A DNA stretch of 64,000 bases from Rhodoferax sp. (GCF_012927445.1 NZ_JABBPD010000004.1:779039-843038); one strand, 5' to 3'; counted from the first letter of the stretch, positions 1-9,424 are shown. Numbers and translations: made by a program. The notes: generated from the sequence alone by a model not told the origin.

Positions 1-1001
1 GAGCGCATGGCGGCGATCACGCCCAGCAGGTTGGACACGTTGTAGGTCCCGATCAGCTGGGTGTGCAACACCGGCGGCGGGTTGCCCGCAACGCCATCCT
101 CCACCAACTCGAAACACAGGCCCTGCGCGTCGTAGCTGATGTTGCGGGCCTGCAGCCGTGCTGATTCAGTGAGCGAGACTGTCCACACGTCAGGCACCTT
201 GCCGCTCAGCGCCACCGCCAGCGCGGCGCCCTGAACATCGTCAATATTGATCACCGCCGATTGCAGGCCGGACCACTGAAACAGAGGTTCCTTGGCTTGC
301 CAGTAGGCTTCCATCGTGCCGTGGTAGTCCAGATGGTCTTGCGTGAAGTTGGTGAAAATAGCGGTGCGGATGCGGGTCCCATCCAGGCGGTGCTCTTCGA
401 TGCCGATGGAGGAAGCCTCGATCGCGCACGCCTGGACACCCGCTTCGACAAAGCGCCGGAAAGTTTGTTGCAGCAGCACCGGGTCGGGCGTGGTCATACC
501 GGTCGCCACAATCTCGGCAACACCCGCGACCGAAGCCAACGGGGCAGCCTGGCCCGGCGCCGGTGGTCGGCCAATACCCAAAGTACCCACCAACCCGCAT
601 GGAATGGGTGCCACCTGCTTTAAATTCGATAGCGCCTGCGCCAGCCACCAGGCGGTGGAGGTTTTGCCGTTGGTGCCGGTCACGGCCAGCACCGCCAACT
701 GCTCGGAAGGTTGTTCGAAATACGCCGCGGCAATCGGGCCGCTGGCCGCTTTGAGCCGGGCGTAGGCGGCAACGTTGTCGCCACTGAAGGCATAAGGTTC
801 GGCACCGTCCAGCTCCACCAGACAGGCGGTCGCGCCGCGGGCCAGCGCAGCGGCAACATGCTGGCGGGCGTCAACGGCCGCGCCCGGCCAGGCGATGAAG
901 CCGTCACCCGGCTGCAGCTTGCGGCTGTCGGTACGAATCGTCCCGGTCACGCGGCTGCGCAGCCAGTTGGCGGCGTCCAGGGGGGTTTGGAATTCAAGCA
1001 T
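1..1001 (-). CDS. murE: UDP-N-acetylmuramyl-tripeptide synthetase MurE (partial, C-terminus outside window)
   Basis: Adds the third stem-peptide residue (meso-diaminopimelate in Gram-negatives) to UDP-MurNAc-dipeptide in the cytoplasm. Reading the minus strand from the ATG at 1001 gives an uninterrupted frame to the window edge, about 333 residues. The N-terminal part carries the TDSR substrate-binding motif, and the ATP-binding P-loop GTNGKT lies at about residues 109-114, followed by the central Mur ligase domain. The Mur ligase C-terminal domain lies beyond position 1. The start codon overlaps the ftsI stop as TGATG, which supports translational coupling within the dcw cluster. The DAP-specificity motif is not visible, so the substrate is inferred from taxonomy. 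Confidence 0.93.
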   Translation of the reverse strand, partial: MLEFQTPLDAANWLRSRVTGTIRTDSRKLQPGDGFIAWPGAAVDARQHVAAALARGATACLVELDGAEPYAFSGDNVAAYARLKAASGPIAAAYFEQPSEQLAVLAVTGTNGKTSTAWWLAQALSNLKQVAPIPCGLVGTLGIGRPPAPGQAAPLASVAGVAEIVATGMTTPDPVLLQQTFRRFVEAGVQACAIEASSIGIEEHRLDGTRIRTAIFTNFTQDHLDYHGTMEAYWQAKEPLFQWSGLQSAVINIDDVQGAALAVALSGKVPDVWTVSLTESARLQARNISYDAQGLCFELVEDGVAGNPPPVLHTQLIGTYNVSNLLGVIAAMR

Positions 1002-2743
1002 CACAGGCTCTCTTCTTCCGCTTTGGCCACGATCTGGGGCTTGACCGCCATGTCGGGCTGAACACCCATCATGCGCAGGGTCTGCTGCGCCACTTCACTG
1101 AACACGGGAGCGGCCACCGCCCCACCAAAATACTGGCCAGCGCTGGGCTCATCAATCATCACGCCGATGATGATGCGCGGCTGCTCAATCGGCGCCATGC
1201 CGACAAACCAGCCCCGGTATTTGCGATTGCCAGCGGTGCCGTAGCCCTTGCCAACCTGTTTGTAGGCGGTGCCGGATTTGCCACCCACGGAGTACCCGAT
1301 GGTCTGCGCTTTTTGACCGGTGCCGCCCGGACCCGCCGCCAGCTGCAGCATCTTGCGCACCTGGTCGGCCGTATGCGCCGACAGGACCGGCACGCCCACG
1401 GCCGGTTCGCTGTTCTTGAGCATGGTGACCGGAATGATCTTGCCGCCGTTGGAAAAAACCGTATAGGAGCGCGCCATCTGGAACAGTGACGCCGACAGGC
1501 CGTAGCCATACGACATGGTGGCCTGCTCAATCGGGCGCCAGGTCTTGAAGGGGCGCAGCCGCCCCGACACCGCACCGGGGAAACTGATCTGCGGCTTCTG
1601 CCCAAAACCCGCTTCTGAAAAAAGCTCCCACATTTCGCGCGGCTGCATTTGCATCGCAATCTTGGCGGTGCCGATATTGCTGGATTTCTGGATCACACCT
1701 TCGACCGTCAGCACGCCATTGGGGTGCGAGTCGGAAATCGTGGAGCCCGTGATCGTGAACCGGCCCTTGCCCGTGTCAATCAGGGTCTGCGGCGTAACGC
1801 GACCGGTCTCCAGCGCCAGCCCAATCGTGAACGGCTTCATCACGGAGCCCGGCTCGAAGGTGTCCGTCAGCGCCCGGTTGCGCAATTGGGCGCCGCTCAG
1901 GCCCTGTCGCTTCATCGGCGAGTAGCTGGGGTAGTTGGCCAACGCCAGCACTTCACCGGTCACCACATCCAGAACCACGACACTGCCGGCCTTGGCTTTG
2001 TGCAGCAGCACGGCATCGCGCAGCTTTTGGTAGGCAAAAAACTGAACCTTGCTGTCAATGCTGAGCTGCAGGTCACGCCCGTCAGCGGGCGCGACGGTCT
2101 CGCCCACCGCCTCCACCACCCGACCGAGGCGGTCCTTGATCACCCGACGGGAGCCGTTGTGCCCGGCAAGATCCTTGTTGAACGCCAGCTCAATGCCTTC
2201 CTGGCCTTTGTCTTCCACATTGGTGAAACCGACCACATGCGCTGCCGCCTCGCCTTCGGGGTACTGACGTCTGTATTCCTTGCGCTGGTAGATTCCTTTG
2301 ATACCCATGGCCGTGATTTCTTGCGCCACCGACTCGTCGACCTGGCGCTTGAGCCAGACAAAACTCTTGTCCTCGTCTTCCAGGCGCTTGGTGAGTTCGG
2401 CCAGCGGCATGTCCAGCAATTTGGCAAGTCGCTGCAACTGGGTCTTGTCGCGCTCGACATCTTCCGGGATGGCCCAGATACTGGGCGCCGGCACGCTGGA
2501 GGCGAGGATCAAGCCATTGCGATCCAGGATCCGGCCCCGATTGGAAGGCAGCTCCAGCGTTCGCGCAAAACGCACTTCCCCCTGTTTTTGGAAAAAATCG
2601 TTCGCAATCACCTGGATATACACCGCGCGGGCAGCCAAGCCGACAAACCCGAGGGCGATGGCCGCCACAATAAACTTGCTGCGCCAGACCGGGGTCCGGC
2701 TGGCCAGCAAGGGGCTGGAGGTGTAAGCGATGCTGCGGCTCAT
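1001..2743 (-). CDS. ftsI: Peptidoglycan D,D-transpeptidase FtsI (PBP3)
   Basis: Septal transpeptidase that crosslinks peptidoglycan in the divisome. It is 580 residues, close to the family norm. A single N-terminal membrane segment (about residues 22-47) anchors it, followed by the PBP dimerisation domain with its RGRILDRNG signature near 69-77. The transpeptidase domain has all three active-site motifs: SVMK at 300-303 with the acylated serine, SSN at 354-356, and KSGT at 489-492. The start overlaps ftsL by 4 bases and the stop touches murE, so it sits in a tightly coupled operon. Nothing looks abnormal. Confidence 0.97.
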   Translation of the reverse strand: MSRSIAYTSSPLLASRTPVWRSKFIVAAIALGFVGLAARAVYIQVIANDFFQKQGEVRFARTLELPSNRGRILDRNGLILASSVPAPSIWAIPEDVERDKTQLQRLAKLLDMPLAELTKRLEDEDKSFVWLKRQVDESVAQEITAMGIKGIYQRKEYRRQYPEGEAAAHVVGFTNVEDKGQEGIELAFNKDLAGHNGSRRVIKDRLGRVVEAVGETVAPADGRDLQLSIDSKVQFFAYQKLRDAVLLHKAKAGSVVVLDVVTGEVLALANYPSYSPMKRQGLSGAQLRNRALTDTFEPGSVMKPFTIGLALETGRVTPQTLIDTGKGRFTITGSTISDSHPNGVLTVEGVIQKSSNIGTAKIAMQMQPREMWELFSEAGFGQKPQISFPGAVSGRLRPFKTWRPIEQATMSYGYGLSASLFQMARSYTVFSNGGKIIPVTMLKNSEPAVGVPVLSAHTADQVRKMLQLAAGPGGTGQKAQTIGYSVGGKSGTAYKQVGKGYGTAGNRKYRGWFVGMAPIEQPRIIIGVMIDEPSAGQYFGGAVAAPVFSEVAQQTLRMMGVQPDMAVKPQIVAKAEEESL

Positions 2744-3036
2744 TGAATTCGCCCTGCCGCAGCAGGCTGCTCGGCATGGTAGGTCACATAGTGCGTGATG
2801 GCCGGCGTGACGCTGCGCATCTGCAATTGATCCTTGGCCAACTTCTCCACGCGCAAAGGGGTGGCCTGATCGCGCTTTTCCACCTGCAGGCGTTCATTGT
2901 CGGCCTCGATCCGGTGCGCCGCAGAACGGGCTTTGTCCAGCTCGGAGAACAGACGGCGTGAGTCGTACTGCACGTTCACGAGGTACAAAGAGCTTGCCAG
3001 CACGGCCAGCAGCAGCACCAGGTTGAGACGGGTCAT
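2740..3036 (-). CDS. ftsL: Cell division protein FtsL
   Basis: Small bitopic inner-membrane protein that forms the FtsQLB divisome subcomplex. It is 98 residues, with a membrane segment at about residues 4-20 followed by a periplasmic coiled-coil-like stretch of alternating charged and hydrophobic residues (about 27-70). Sequence alone is weakly conserved in this family. The call rests on size, topology and the fixed position between rsmH and ftsI, with 4-base overlaps at both ends. Confidence 0.9.
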   Translation of the reverse strand: MTRLNLVLLLAVLASSLYLVNVQYDSRRLFSELDKARSAAHRIEADNERLQVEKRDQATPLRVEKLAKDQLQMRSVTPAITHYVTYHAEQPAAAGRIQ

Positions 3037-3977
3037 GCGGCCGTCCTTTGTGCCACGCGCATGATCGCGCTGCGCGAGCGGGGGTTGGCCGCCACCTCGG
3101 CGGCACTGGGCTTGATGCGGTCCAGTGCCTTGAGTTGCATGATTTTGGGGGCAGCAAACGGATCGCGCCGATCATATTCATCGCGCGAGTGCTTGGCGAT
3201 GAACTGCTTGACAATGCGATCCTCCAGCGAATGAAAGCTGATCACGACCAGCCGCCCGCCCGGCTGCAACACCTGAAGACTGGCTTCTAGCGCCTGTTGC
3301 AGCTCTTCAAGCTCGGCATTGATAAAAATCCGAAGAGCCTGAAATGTGCGCGTGGCGGGGTTTTGGCCCTTTTCGCGGGTTTTGACCGTGTCAGCCACGA
3401 GCTGGGCCAATTCGGTGGTTGTTGAAATTGGGCCCCGCTCCTCTCGGCGAGCAACAATCGCCTTTGCAATGGCGCCAGCAAACCGTTCTTCACCGTAGTC
3501 ACGTATCACCTCCGCTATTTTGTCGACCTCGGCATCGGCCAGCCACTCGGCCACGCTAATGCCCCGCGTGGTATCCATGCGCATGTCAAGGGGGCCCTCG
3601 AACCTGAAGCTGAAACCCCGTTCCGGGTTGTCCACTTGCGGCGAACTGATGCCCAGATCAAGCAACACACCGGCCACACTGGCGTGCGGAAGCTCCCCGA
3701 GATGCCGAAAACCCTGGTGCCGGATGGAAAAACGCGGGTCCTTGATCGTGGCCGCCTCGGCCAAGGCATCAAGATCTTTGTCGAAGGCAATCAGTCGCCC
3801 CTGCGGCGCCAGCCGGGACAGGATCAGGCGAGAATGGCCGCCCCGACCAAATGTGGCATCCACATAGGCGTGCGTGCCGGCTTCGGTGTCACCGGCTTCG
3901 GCGTCCGGATTGTTGAGAAGCGCATCGACGGCTTCGTTCAACAATACAGTGGTGTGTGTCCATGAAGTTTCCACCAT
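3033..3977 (-). CDS. rsmH: 16S rRNA (cytosine-1402-N4)-methyltransferase RsmH (MraW)
   Basis: SAM-dependent methyltransferase that modifies C1402 in the decoding centre of 16S rRNA. It is 314 residues, the usual length. It opens with the family signature [10 protein letters not shown]; the SAM-binding loop follows as [10 protein letters not shown] near residue 42, then [10 protein letters not shown] near 106, and [10 protein letters not shown] near 245. It overlaps ftsL by 4 bases and starts 6 bases after the mraZ stop. Located second in the dcw cluster, as in most proteobacteria. Confidence 0.97.
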   Translation of the reverse strand: MVETSWTHTTVLLNEAVDALLNNPDAEAGDTEAGTHAYVDATFGRGGHSRLILSRLAPQGRLIAFDKDLDALAEAATIKDPRFSIRHQGFRHLGELPHASVAGVLLDLGISSPQVDNPERGFSFRFEGPLDMRMDTTRGISVAEWLADAEVDKIAEVIRDYGEERFAGAIAKAIVARREERGPISTTTELAQLVADTVKTREKGQNPATRTFQALRIFINAELEELQQALEASLQVLQPGGRLVVISFHSLEDRIVKQFIAKHSRDEYDRRDPFAAPKIMQLKALDRIKPSAAEVAANPRSRSAIMRVAQRTAA

Positions 3978-3983
3978 CGGCCT

Positions 3984-4412
3984 TCAGAAAGAGAAGTCCT
4001 TGAAGACGTCGGGCATGTCGCCCTGCATCGCCTTGGCCTCTTGGGCGTCGTAGGTTTGCTTGTCCCACAACTCGAAATGGTTGCCCATGCCCAGCAGCAG
4101 GGTGTCCTTGGCAATACCGGCGGCCTCCCGCAATTCGGGCGACACCAGCACGCGACCCGTGCCATCCATCTCGACATCCATGGCATTGCCCAGAAAAATC
4201 CGTTTCCACCACTGGGCCGACATCGGCAGGGTGGCAATGCGTTCACGGAATTTTTCCCATTCGGGACGCGGAAAAACCATCAAGCAGCCGTGAGGGTGCT
4301 TGGTGATGGTGAGCTGGCCCAGGGCCATGGCACTCAGGACGTCACGATGCCGGGTCGGCACAGACAGCCGACCCTTTGCATCCAAACTTAAAGACGAAGC
4401 CCCTTGAAACAC
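3984..4412 (-). CDS. mraZ: Transcriptional regulator MraZ
   Basis: Ring-forming DNA-binding protein that regulates its own operon, the dcw cluster. It is 142 residues with two SpoVT/AbrB-like repeats, each showing the DxxxR-type core: [10 protein letters not shown] near residue 10 and [11 protein letters not shown] near residue 84. The start is GTG at 4412; an AGAGG about 10 bases upstream is a modest ribosome-binding site. It is the first gene of the cluster, and four 10-bp-spaced repeats resembling MraZ boxes lie 49-84 bases upstream. Confidence 0.95.
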   Translation of the reverse strand: MFQGASSLSLDAKGRLSVPTRHRDVLSAMALGQLTITKHPHGCLMVFPRPEWEKFRERIATLPMSAQWWKRIFLGNAMDVEMDGTGRVLVSPELREAAGIAKDTLLLGMGNHFELWDKQTYDAQEAKAMQGDMPDVFKDFSF

Positions 4413-4460
4413 GACAGCTCAACCTCTTTTGATAGATAGGCGAAGAAATGGAAGCACAAA

Positions 4461-4496
4461 TGCACTATTCACCACTAAATTGCACTTTTTTGCACT
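4461..4496 (-). promoter_or_regulatory. Predicted MraZ operator: four direct repeats with a 10-bp period
   Basis: On the minus strand the hexamer AGTGCA occurs at 4496-4491, 4486-4481 and 4466-4461, with the variant AGTGGT at 4476-4471. This makes four units in exact 10-bp register, one per helical turn. MraZ of E. coli and mycoplasmas binds tandem GTG-containing repeats of about 10 bp upstream of mraZ, so this is very likely the autoregulatory site. The exact half-site differs from the E. coli TGGGN form. I could not assign the -35 and -10 elements with confidence. Confidence 0.75.
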
Positions 4497-4581
4497 GTAT
4501 CAGCAAAAACGATCTACGCAAGAGGACTTGCAACAATTATTTCAATGAAATCAAGGACTTAGAAGCGACTCCCAAAGTGCA

Positions 4582-4601
4582 AGAACAGTAAAAACTGTTC
4601 T
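4582..4601. repeat. Perfect 8-bp inverted repeat between hslU and the mraZ leader
   Basis: AGAACAGT and ACTGTTCT are separated by four bases. It lies 70 bases past the hslU stop and 170 bases before mraZ. No U-tract follows in the hslU direction, so it is a poor intrinsic terminator. The half-site order is the reverse of a LexA box (CTGT-N8-ACAG). It could be a hairpin that protects the hslUV mRNA 3' end or an operator of an unidentified regulator. Confidence 0.5.
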
Positions 4602-4670
4602 AAATTAAGCACTTAGCGGATATTTTGAAAGTGATGCGCGAAGGAAAACCCTAGTCCCAGCCGCAGACCT

Positions 4671-6002
4671 TTACAGTATGTAACGAGAGAGATCTTCGTT
4701 CCGGCTCAGCTCACCGAGTCGCGCATCCACATACGCCGCATCAACCTGAATGGTCTGGCCGCCCAGGCTGGCCGCCTCAAAACTCACCTCATCCAGCAGC
4801 CGCTCCATCACGGTCGACAGGCGCCGCGCGCCAATGTTCTCGGTGCGTTCGTTGACATCGAACGCGATGTGCGCGAGACGCGTGATACCCGCCTCCTGAA
4901 ACTCGACGGTGACATTCTCCGTCGCCAGCAAGGCTTGGTACTGCTTGACCAGCGAGGCGTGCGTTTGCGTCAGAATCGCCACAAAGTCTTGCACCGACAA
5001 AGACTGCAACTCCACCCGAATGGGAAAGCGTCCCTGCAACTCGGGAATCAAATCACTCGGCTTGCTCATTTGGAACGCACCCGAGGCGATGAACAAAATG
5101 TGGTCGGTCTTGACCATGCCGTATTTGGTGGACACGGTGGTGCCCTCAACCAGCGGCAGCAAATCGCGCTGGACACCCTGGCGCGACACTTCGGCACCGC
5201 TGCCCTCCGAGCGCGAGGTGACCTTGTCAATCTCGTCGATGAACACAATGCCGTTCTGCTCCAGCATGTGCAGCGCCTGTGTTTTGATTTCTTCCTCATT
5301 GACCAGCTTGGCTGCTTCTTCGTCCACCAGCAGCTTCAGGGCCTCTGGAATCTTGAGTTTGCGCACCTGGCGCTTTTGTTGCCCCATCTGGCCAAACATG
5401 CCGCGCAACTGCTCGGTCATTTCTTCCATGCCCGCCGGGCCCATGATTTCCAACTGTGGGGTGGCTTGGGCCACGTCAATCTCGATCTCCCGGTCCGCCA
5501 GCTGGCCTTCTCGCAGTTTTTTACGAAAGGTCTGGCGCGCCGTGCTCTCGGTCTCGGGGTTTGGAACGACGCCGAAGTCGCTCCGCGGCGGCGGAATCAG
5601 AATGTCCAGCACCCGGTCTTCGGCGGCATCTTCCGCGCGGGCACGCACCTTCTTCATCTCAGCGACGCGGGTTTGCTTGACCGCAATATCGGCCAGATCG
5701 CGGATGATGGCATCCACATCCTTGCCCACGTAACCGACCTCGGTAAATTTGGTGGCCTCGACCTTGATAAAAGGCGCATCGGCCAGCCGGGCGAGTCGCC
5801 GGGCTATTTCGGTTTTACCCACCCCTGTCGGGCCAATCATCAGAATATTTTTGGGCGTGATTTCCGCGCGCAAGCCGGGCTCCACCTGCTGACGGCGCCA
5901 GCGGTTGCGCAGCGCGATGGCGACCGCACGTTTGGCCTGATGCTGGCCAACGATGTGCTTGTCCAGTTCACGAACAATTTCCTGCGGGGTCATGGAGGAC
6001 AT
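4671..6002 (-). CDS. hslU: ATP-dependent protease ATPase subunit HslU (ClpY)
   Basis: AAA+ unfoldase that feeds substrates into the HslV peptidase in the cytoplasm. From the ATG at 6002 it is 443 residues, the family norm. The N-terminus [13 protein letters not shown] matches the family. Walker A GPTGVGKT lies near residue 60, Walker B is FIDEID, the intermediate I-domain is in between, and the C-terminus ends RYIL, as needed to dock into HslV. An in-frame TTG at 6020 would add six residues but overlap hslV; ATG 6002 leaves a 4-base gap and is preferred. It is the second gene of hslVU. Confidence 0.97.
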   Translation of the reverse strand: MSSMTPQEIVRELDKHIVGQHQAKRAVAIALRNRWRRQQVEPGLRAEITPKNILMIGPTGVGKTEIARRLARLADAPFIKVEATKFTEVGYVGKDVDAIIRDLADIAVKQTRVAEMKKVRARAEDAAEDRVLDILIPPPRSDFGVVPNPETESTARQTFRKKLREGQLADREIEIDVAQATPQLEIMGPAGMEEMTEQLRGMFGQMGQQKRQVRKLKIPEALKLLVDEEAAKLVNEEEIKTQALHMLEQNGIVFIDEIDKVTSRSEGSGAEVSRQGVQRDLLPLVEGTTVSTKYGMVKTDHILFIASGAFQMSKPSDLIPELQGRFPIRVELQSLSVQDFVAILTQTHASLVKQYQALLATENVTVEFQEAGITRLAHIAFDVNERTENIGARRLSTVMERLLDEVSFEAASLGGQTIQVDAAYVDARLGELSRNEDLSRYIL

Positions 6003-6006
6003 AGAT

Positions 6007-6552
6007 TTAAAGGGTCTCAATCGTGTGATTCATGTTGGTATAGATGCAGATATCGGCCGCAATCTCCAACGACTTTTTGACGATTTCCTGCGCCGACAGC
6101 TCGGTATGGTTCAGCAAGGCGATCGCCGCCGCTTGTGCATAAGCGCCACCGGAGCCAATCGTGACAATCCCGTTTTCCGGTTCCAGCACATCCCCGTTGC
6201 CGGTGATGATCAGGGACGCCTCACTGTCGGCCACCGCCAGCATGGCCTCCAGACGGCGCAGCACCCGGTCGGTGCGCCAGTCTTTGGTGAGCTCGATGGC
6301 GGCACGCACCAGATGACCCTGGTGTTTTTCAAGCTTGGCTTCAAAGCGCTCGAACAGCGTGAAAGCGTCGGCGGTGGCACCCGCAAAACCGGCCAGCACC
6401 TTGCCGTGGTAGAGCTTGCGCACTTTGCGGGCCGTGCCTTTGACCACAATGCTGCCCAAGGTGACCTGGCCGTCGCCGCCGATCGCGACTTGCATGCCTT
6501 GTGGGGTCTTGCGTCGCACGCTGATGATGGTCGTACCGTGAAATTGTTCCAT
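6007..6552 (-). CDS. hslV: ATP-dependent protease peptidase subunit HslV (ClpQ)
   Basis: Threonine protease of the proteasome-like HslUV complex. It is 181 residues. The mature catalytic N-terminus TTIISVRR is preceded by a short propeptide MEQFHG, instead of only the initiator methionine as in E. coli; this is the usual betaproteobacterial form to my knowledge. GDGQVTLG near residue 27 and [11 protein letters not shown] near 143 match the family. It is co-transcribed with hslU, 4 bases downstream. A 7-bp hairpin sits in its leader. Confidence 0.97.
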   Translation of the reverse strand: MEQFHGTTIISVRRKTPQGMQVAIGGDGQVTLGSIVVKGTARKVRKLYHGKVLAGFAGATADAFTLFERFEAKLEKHQGHLVRAAIELTKDWRTDRVLRRLEAMLAVADSEASLIITGNGDVLEPENGIVTIGSGGAYAQAAAIALLNHTELSAQEIVKKSLEIAADICIYTNMNHTIETL

Positions 6553-6573
6553 ATTCTTCTCAAGTCAGGTCAT

Positions 6574-6594
6574 CCAGCCTGATAACAAGGCTGG
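6574..6594 (-). promoter_or_regulatory. Stem-loop in the hslVU 5' leader
   Basis: Seven perfect base pairs (CCAGCCT/AGGCTGG) close a 7-base loop, 21 bases before the hslV start codon. There is no U-tract on the hslV side, so it is not a terminator. From memory, the E. coli hslVU mRNA also carries a leader stem-loop that stabilises it, so an equivalent role is plausible but inferred. Confidence 0.5.
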
Positions 6595-6612
6595 ACTGGA
6601 GCGCGTTTCGTT

Positions 6613-6641
6613 AAAAACACCCAACCAGCGGGTCAGCTGGT
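6613..6641 (-). terminator. Candidate intrinsic terminator after the STAS-domain gene
   Basis: On the minus strand ACCAGC-TGACCC-GCTGGT forms a 6-bp stem overlapping the stop codon of the upstream gene, followed after a short gap by TTTTT at 6617-6613. The U-tract starts seven bases or so beyond the stem, so termination may be weak. If active, it separates the STAS gene from hslVU. Confidence 0.45.
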
Positions 6642-8408
6642 CCTCAATATGACGCGGGCGTGTTCGTTGATCCCGATCACATTGAAAAAGGCAGCCACCA
6701 GACACGGCACATCGCGAAACTGCACCTGGCAGCCTTCGGACTCTCGCGTAGCAACCCAGTTGAGAATACTTCCAGCGGCCGAAAAATCGACACGAATCAG
6801 CCGGGCACAGGAAACCACCAGTCGGTCCGCCCCCTTCAATCCTGCCTGCAGTTTATCCAATGCTTCTGCCACATCGCCCAGCACTTCGCCGGTCAATTCC
6901 ACAACGGCCGCAGGGAGAATGTCCATCCCCATGAGCACGGTCGGCGCCTGATTCAAATCAGCCGGGTCGCTGAAGGCGCCCCCCATCAAACCATGGGCGG
7001 ATTCAAATGGCGTGCTTGAATTCACCCCCTCGAAGACATATTCACAACGGGCATCTGACCAGGGCGGCGGGGAAACTTCATAGGTGACACAATAATCCAG
7101 CGCCGCCAACTCAAACTCATCCTGCAAGCGCAAAATGCGCAAGGCATCCAGACGAAGCCGCCACCAATAGGGATCAACCCGTTTGTCACCGGATGGGGTC
7201 AATGATCTCAGTGTGTTTTCAAGAATGTCTGCCGCCAAAAAATTCAATTTCACGGGTTTCGAACACCACTCGACAAACAACGCCGCCAAGGCCCGTGCCC
7301 CATCGGGGGTGATGGCGCTCAACTGCCGCCAGTTCAAACACCAGGGCTCAGCCTCGCGCGTCAAGCGGGCCTGCAGGGCATGCACCGTCTGAACATCCAG
7401 CACGGCGGGACAATCCCACTCCGTCTGATTACTTTTCACCGCGGCCTGCACCCGATCTGCCAGGGGCGCCCCCGCTGCTTTATGCCCCAACAAATCGGGG
7501 GTGGAGAACCAGGCTGGCGCCGAGCGGCCGAAACGCTGGGCATAGTCGATGGCGACCCGATCAAAACTGGCCTGCTGTCCGGTTGAACGATAGAGGTCGA
7601 ACAAGGCAGCAGCCCACCGGTCGGCCGAATCGGGATCGACGTTGTCGGCATGCAACGCGGCCAGAAGCCCGGCTTCGGCACCGGCATCGTCGCCGTTGGC
7701 GAACCGGATGGCCGCTTCCTCCAGGTCCGGGTCCGCCAGACTGTCACCCAAGTCGATGGAAAACAATTTGGAGGGTGAAAATTCGCTGACTCCCGCTTCA
7801 AAGTTCCGGCTTCCCGCGCTTCTGGCGACCGTCGGTTCATGCGCCCCCCCCACCGCCGCCATGTCATCCGTTGTAGATAAACCCATTTGCGTGGATTCGT
7901 AATCAGACCCGGGCATCGAATCCAAATCCGAATTTAACTCGGATGCCTGTGTCGGCTCAAAAGACATCAACGCAGCATCGTCTGCAGTTCGAGGCTGAGT
8001 GCTCACCAGAGGCGAACTGCCGCCGAGAACCGCGGATTCATCCTGCTTGCCCTTCCACCACTGCTTGGACATCTGGGCTTCTATTTCATCAATCTTTTTG
8101 AGTGTCGTGGCTCGCTCATCCGGATTAGAGGCCAGACTGCTCTGAAAGAACGAGGGACGTCCCGCGAGATCGGGGTTGATCGCAGGCGCATTGCGCCGTA
8201 ATTTGCGCAGATAGTCAAATTCACGGCGCCGGACAAAATCATTTTGTCGCTTGCGCTCGATCATTTCTTTGAGCGCCTGCTTGCTGTAGCCGCTCTCCTG
8301 CTCTGGTTCCGGCGCTGGCTTGTCCAGATCAGCCCAGTCTTTCGTCGGATTACGGACGAAGCGGGCCACCTTGGACAGCAAACCGGCGTTATTGTCTTTG
8401 GTCGCCAT
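6633..8408 (-). CDS. STAS-domain protein of unknown function
   Basis: 591 residues, no signal peptide or membrane segment. The N-terminal ~120 residues are highly charged (many Lys, Arg, Glu) and probably helical. A Ser/Asp/Glu-rich low-complexity stretch (about 125-215) links to an all-helical middle, which may be TPR-like. The last ~95 residues, starting around ELTGEVLGDVAEALD, look like an MlaB-type STAS domain: VDFSAAGSILNW is where such domains carry the conserved Ser/Asp loop. STAS domains bind partner proteins, often anti-sigma factors or lipid-transport ATPases. The gene lies between hslV and dksA with a likely terminator after it. The specific role is unknown. Confidence 0.75.
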   Translation of the reverse strand: MATKDNNAGLLSKVARFVRNPTKDWADLDKPAPEPEQESGYSKQALKEMIERKRQNDFVRRREFDYLRKLRRNAPAINPDLAGRPSFFQSSLASNPDERATTLKKIDEIEAQMSKQWWKGKQDESAVLGGSSPLVSTQPRTADDAALMSFEPTQASELNSDLDSMPGSDYESTQMGLSTTDDMAAVGGAHEPTVARSAGSRNFEAGVSEFSPSKLFSIDLGDSLADPDLEEAAIRFANGDDAGAEAGLLAALHADNVDPDSADRWAAALFDLYRSTGQQASFDRVAIDYAQRFGRSAPAWFSTPDLLGHKAAGAPLADRVQAAVKSNQTEWDCPAVLDVQTVHALQARLTREAEPWCLNWRQLSAITPDGARALAALFVEWCSKPVKLNFLAADILENTLRSLTPSGDKRVDPYWWRLRLDALRILRLQDEFELAALDYCVTYEVSPPPWSDARCEYVFEGVNSSTPFESAHGLMGGAFSDPADLNQAPTVLMGMDILPAAVVELTGEVLGDVAEALDKLQAGLKGADRLVVSCARLIRVDFSAAGSILNWVATRESEGCQVQFRDVPCLVAAFFNVIGINEHARVILRTS

Positions 8409-8449
8409 GGGACAGCAAGGCCAGATAAAAAGTTGGAGACAACTTTCGA

Positions 8450-9418
8450 TTAATCCCCGAACATTTTTTGCCGAAGTTCCCGGCGCTGTTGCGCCTCCAG
8501 CGACAGGTTGGCCGTGGGTCGCGCGAGCAAACGCCCGACCCCAATGGGTTCCCCGGTTTCATCGCAATAGCCATATTCGCCTGCATCAATGCGCTGAATA
8601 GACTGTTCAATTTTCTTCAAGAGCTTGCGTTCCCGATCCCGGGTGCGCAACTCCAGCGCATGCTCTTCTTCAATGGTGGCACGATCGGTCGGATCGGGCA
8701 CCACCACGGTTTCCTCGCGCAGATGCTCAGTGGTTTCACCCGCATTGCTCAGAATTTCCTGCTTGATCACCGATAACTTCAGGCGGAAAAATGCCAACTG
8801 GGTATCGTTCATGTACTCATCGTCGGGCATCGCGATCACGTCGGCATCGGTCAGTTGCTCAACCGGTTTTAATTTCCAGTTGTTGGCCAGCTTGGGGTCT
8901 TTTTTGACGGACGAAGCCAGTGGCGGAATGATGAACGGGACCGGCGTAGTTTGCGTGAAACTGGCTTTGGCCGCGGTAGAAGCCACCGACTGCGCCATGG
9001 AAGGAACCGTGAGCTGGGCAAGCCGGGAAGAAGGACGGCCGGCTCTGGCAGGCACGGACGGGGCGTCAACTTGGGTGGGGGCCACCACAACCGGTTTTGC
9101 CGACGCCGCAGCGGTCGCAATTGTTCCAGGCTTCACCGTATGGGTGACTTTGGGTTTTGATACCACTACTTCGGGTTTGCTAGCTTTCGCAGTCGTCGTT
9201 TTCACAGAATCCTTTACTTGAACTTTAACTTTATCTTTGGCTGTCGGCTTGACGACCTGGATCGGGGCGGCTATCTCAGACGCTTTGACCGGTGATGGCT
9301 TCTTGACCCGTGGTTTGGCTGAAAGGTCCGCCACCGGCTTGGCAACGGCTTTCACATTGGGCTTGTCCTTGTCGATTGCTTTGGATGCCATTTTGGGTTT
9401 CCCGGATTGAGCTTTCAC
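8450..9418 (-). CDS. dksA: DksA-family RNA polymerase-binding regulator with long basic N-terminal extension
   Basis: The C-terminal ~130 residues are DksA: they contain the coiled-coil region MPDDEYMNDTQLAFFRLKL and a zinc-finger-like end. DksA binds the RNA polymerase secondary channel with ppGpp. Only the first cysteine of the four-Cys finger remains (YCDETG, then SLEAQ where E. coli has CIDC), a form I recall from other betaproteobacteria. About 190 residues before it are rich in Lys, Ala, Pro and Val and look disordered. I chose GTG at 9418 because AGGAGG lies 6 bases upstream; the frame stays open to an ATG at 9583 that lacks a good ribosome-binding site. Confidence 0.88.
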   Translation of the reverse strand: MKAQSGKPKMASKAIDKDKPNVKAVAKPVADLSAKPRVKKPSPVKASEIAAPIQVVKPTAKDKVKVQVKDSVKTTTAKASKPEVVVSKPKVTHTVKPGTIATAAASAKPVVVAPTQVDAPSVPARAGRPSSRLAQLTVPSMAQSVASTAAKASFTQTTPVPFIIPPLASSVKKDPKLANNWKLKPVEQLTDADVIAMPDDEYMNDTQLAFFRLKLSVIKQEILSNAGETTEHLREETVVVPDPTDRATIEEEHALELRTRDRERKLLKKIEQSIQRIDAGEYGYCDETGEPIGVGRLLARPTANLSLEAQQRRELRQKMFGD

Positions 9419-9424
9419 TTCTTG

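Noticed and set aside
4582-4601. LexA (SOS) box
   Set aside because: The half-sites are in the reverse order (ACAG then CTGT) with a 4-base spacer, not CTGT-N8-ACAG.
4869-6080. A 403-codon open frame on the plus strand
   Set aside because: Antisense shadow of hslU, with no recognisable protein features.
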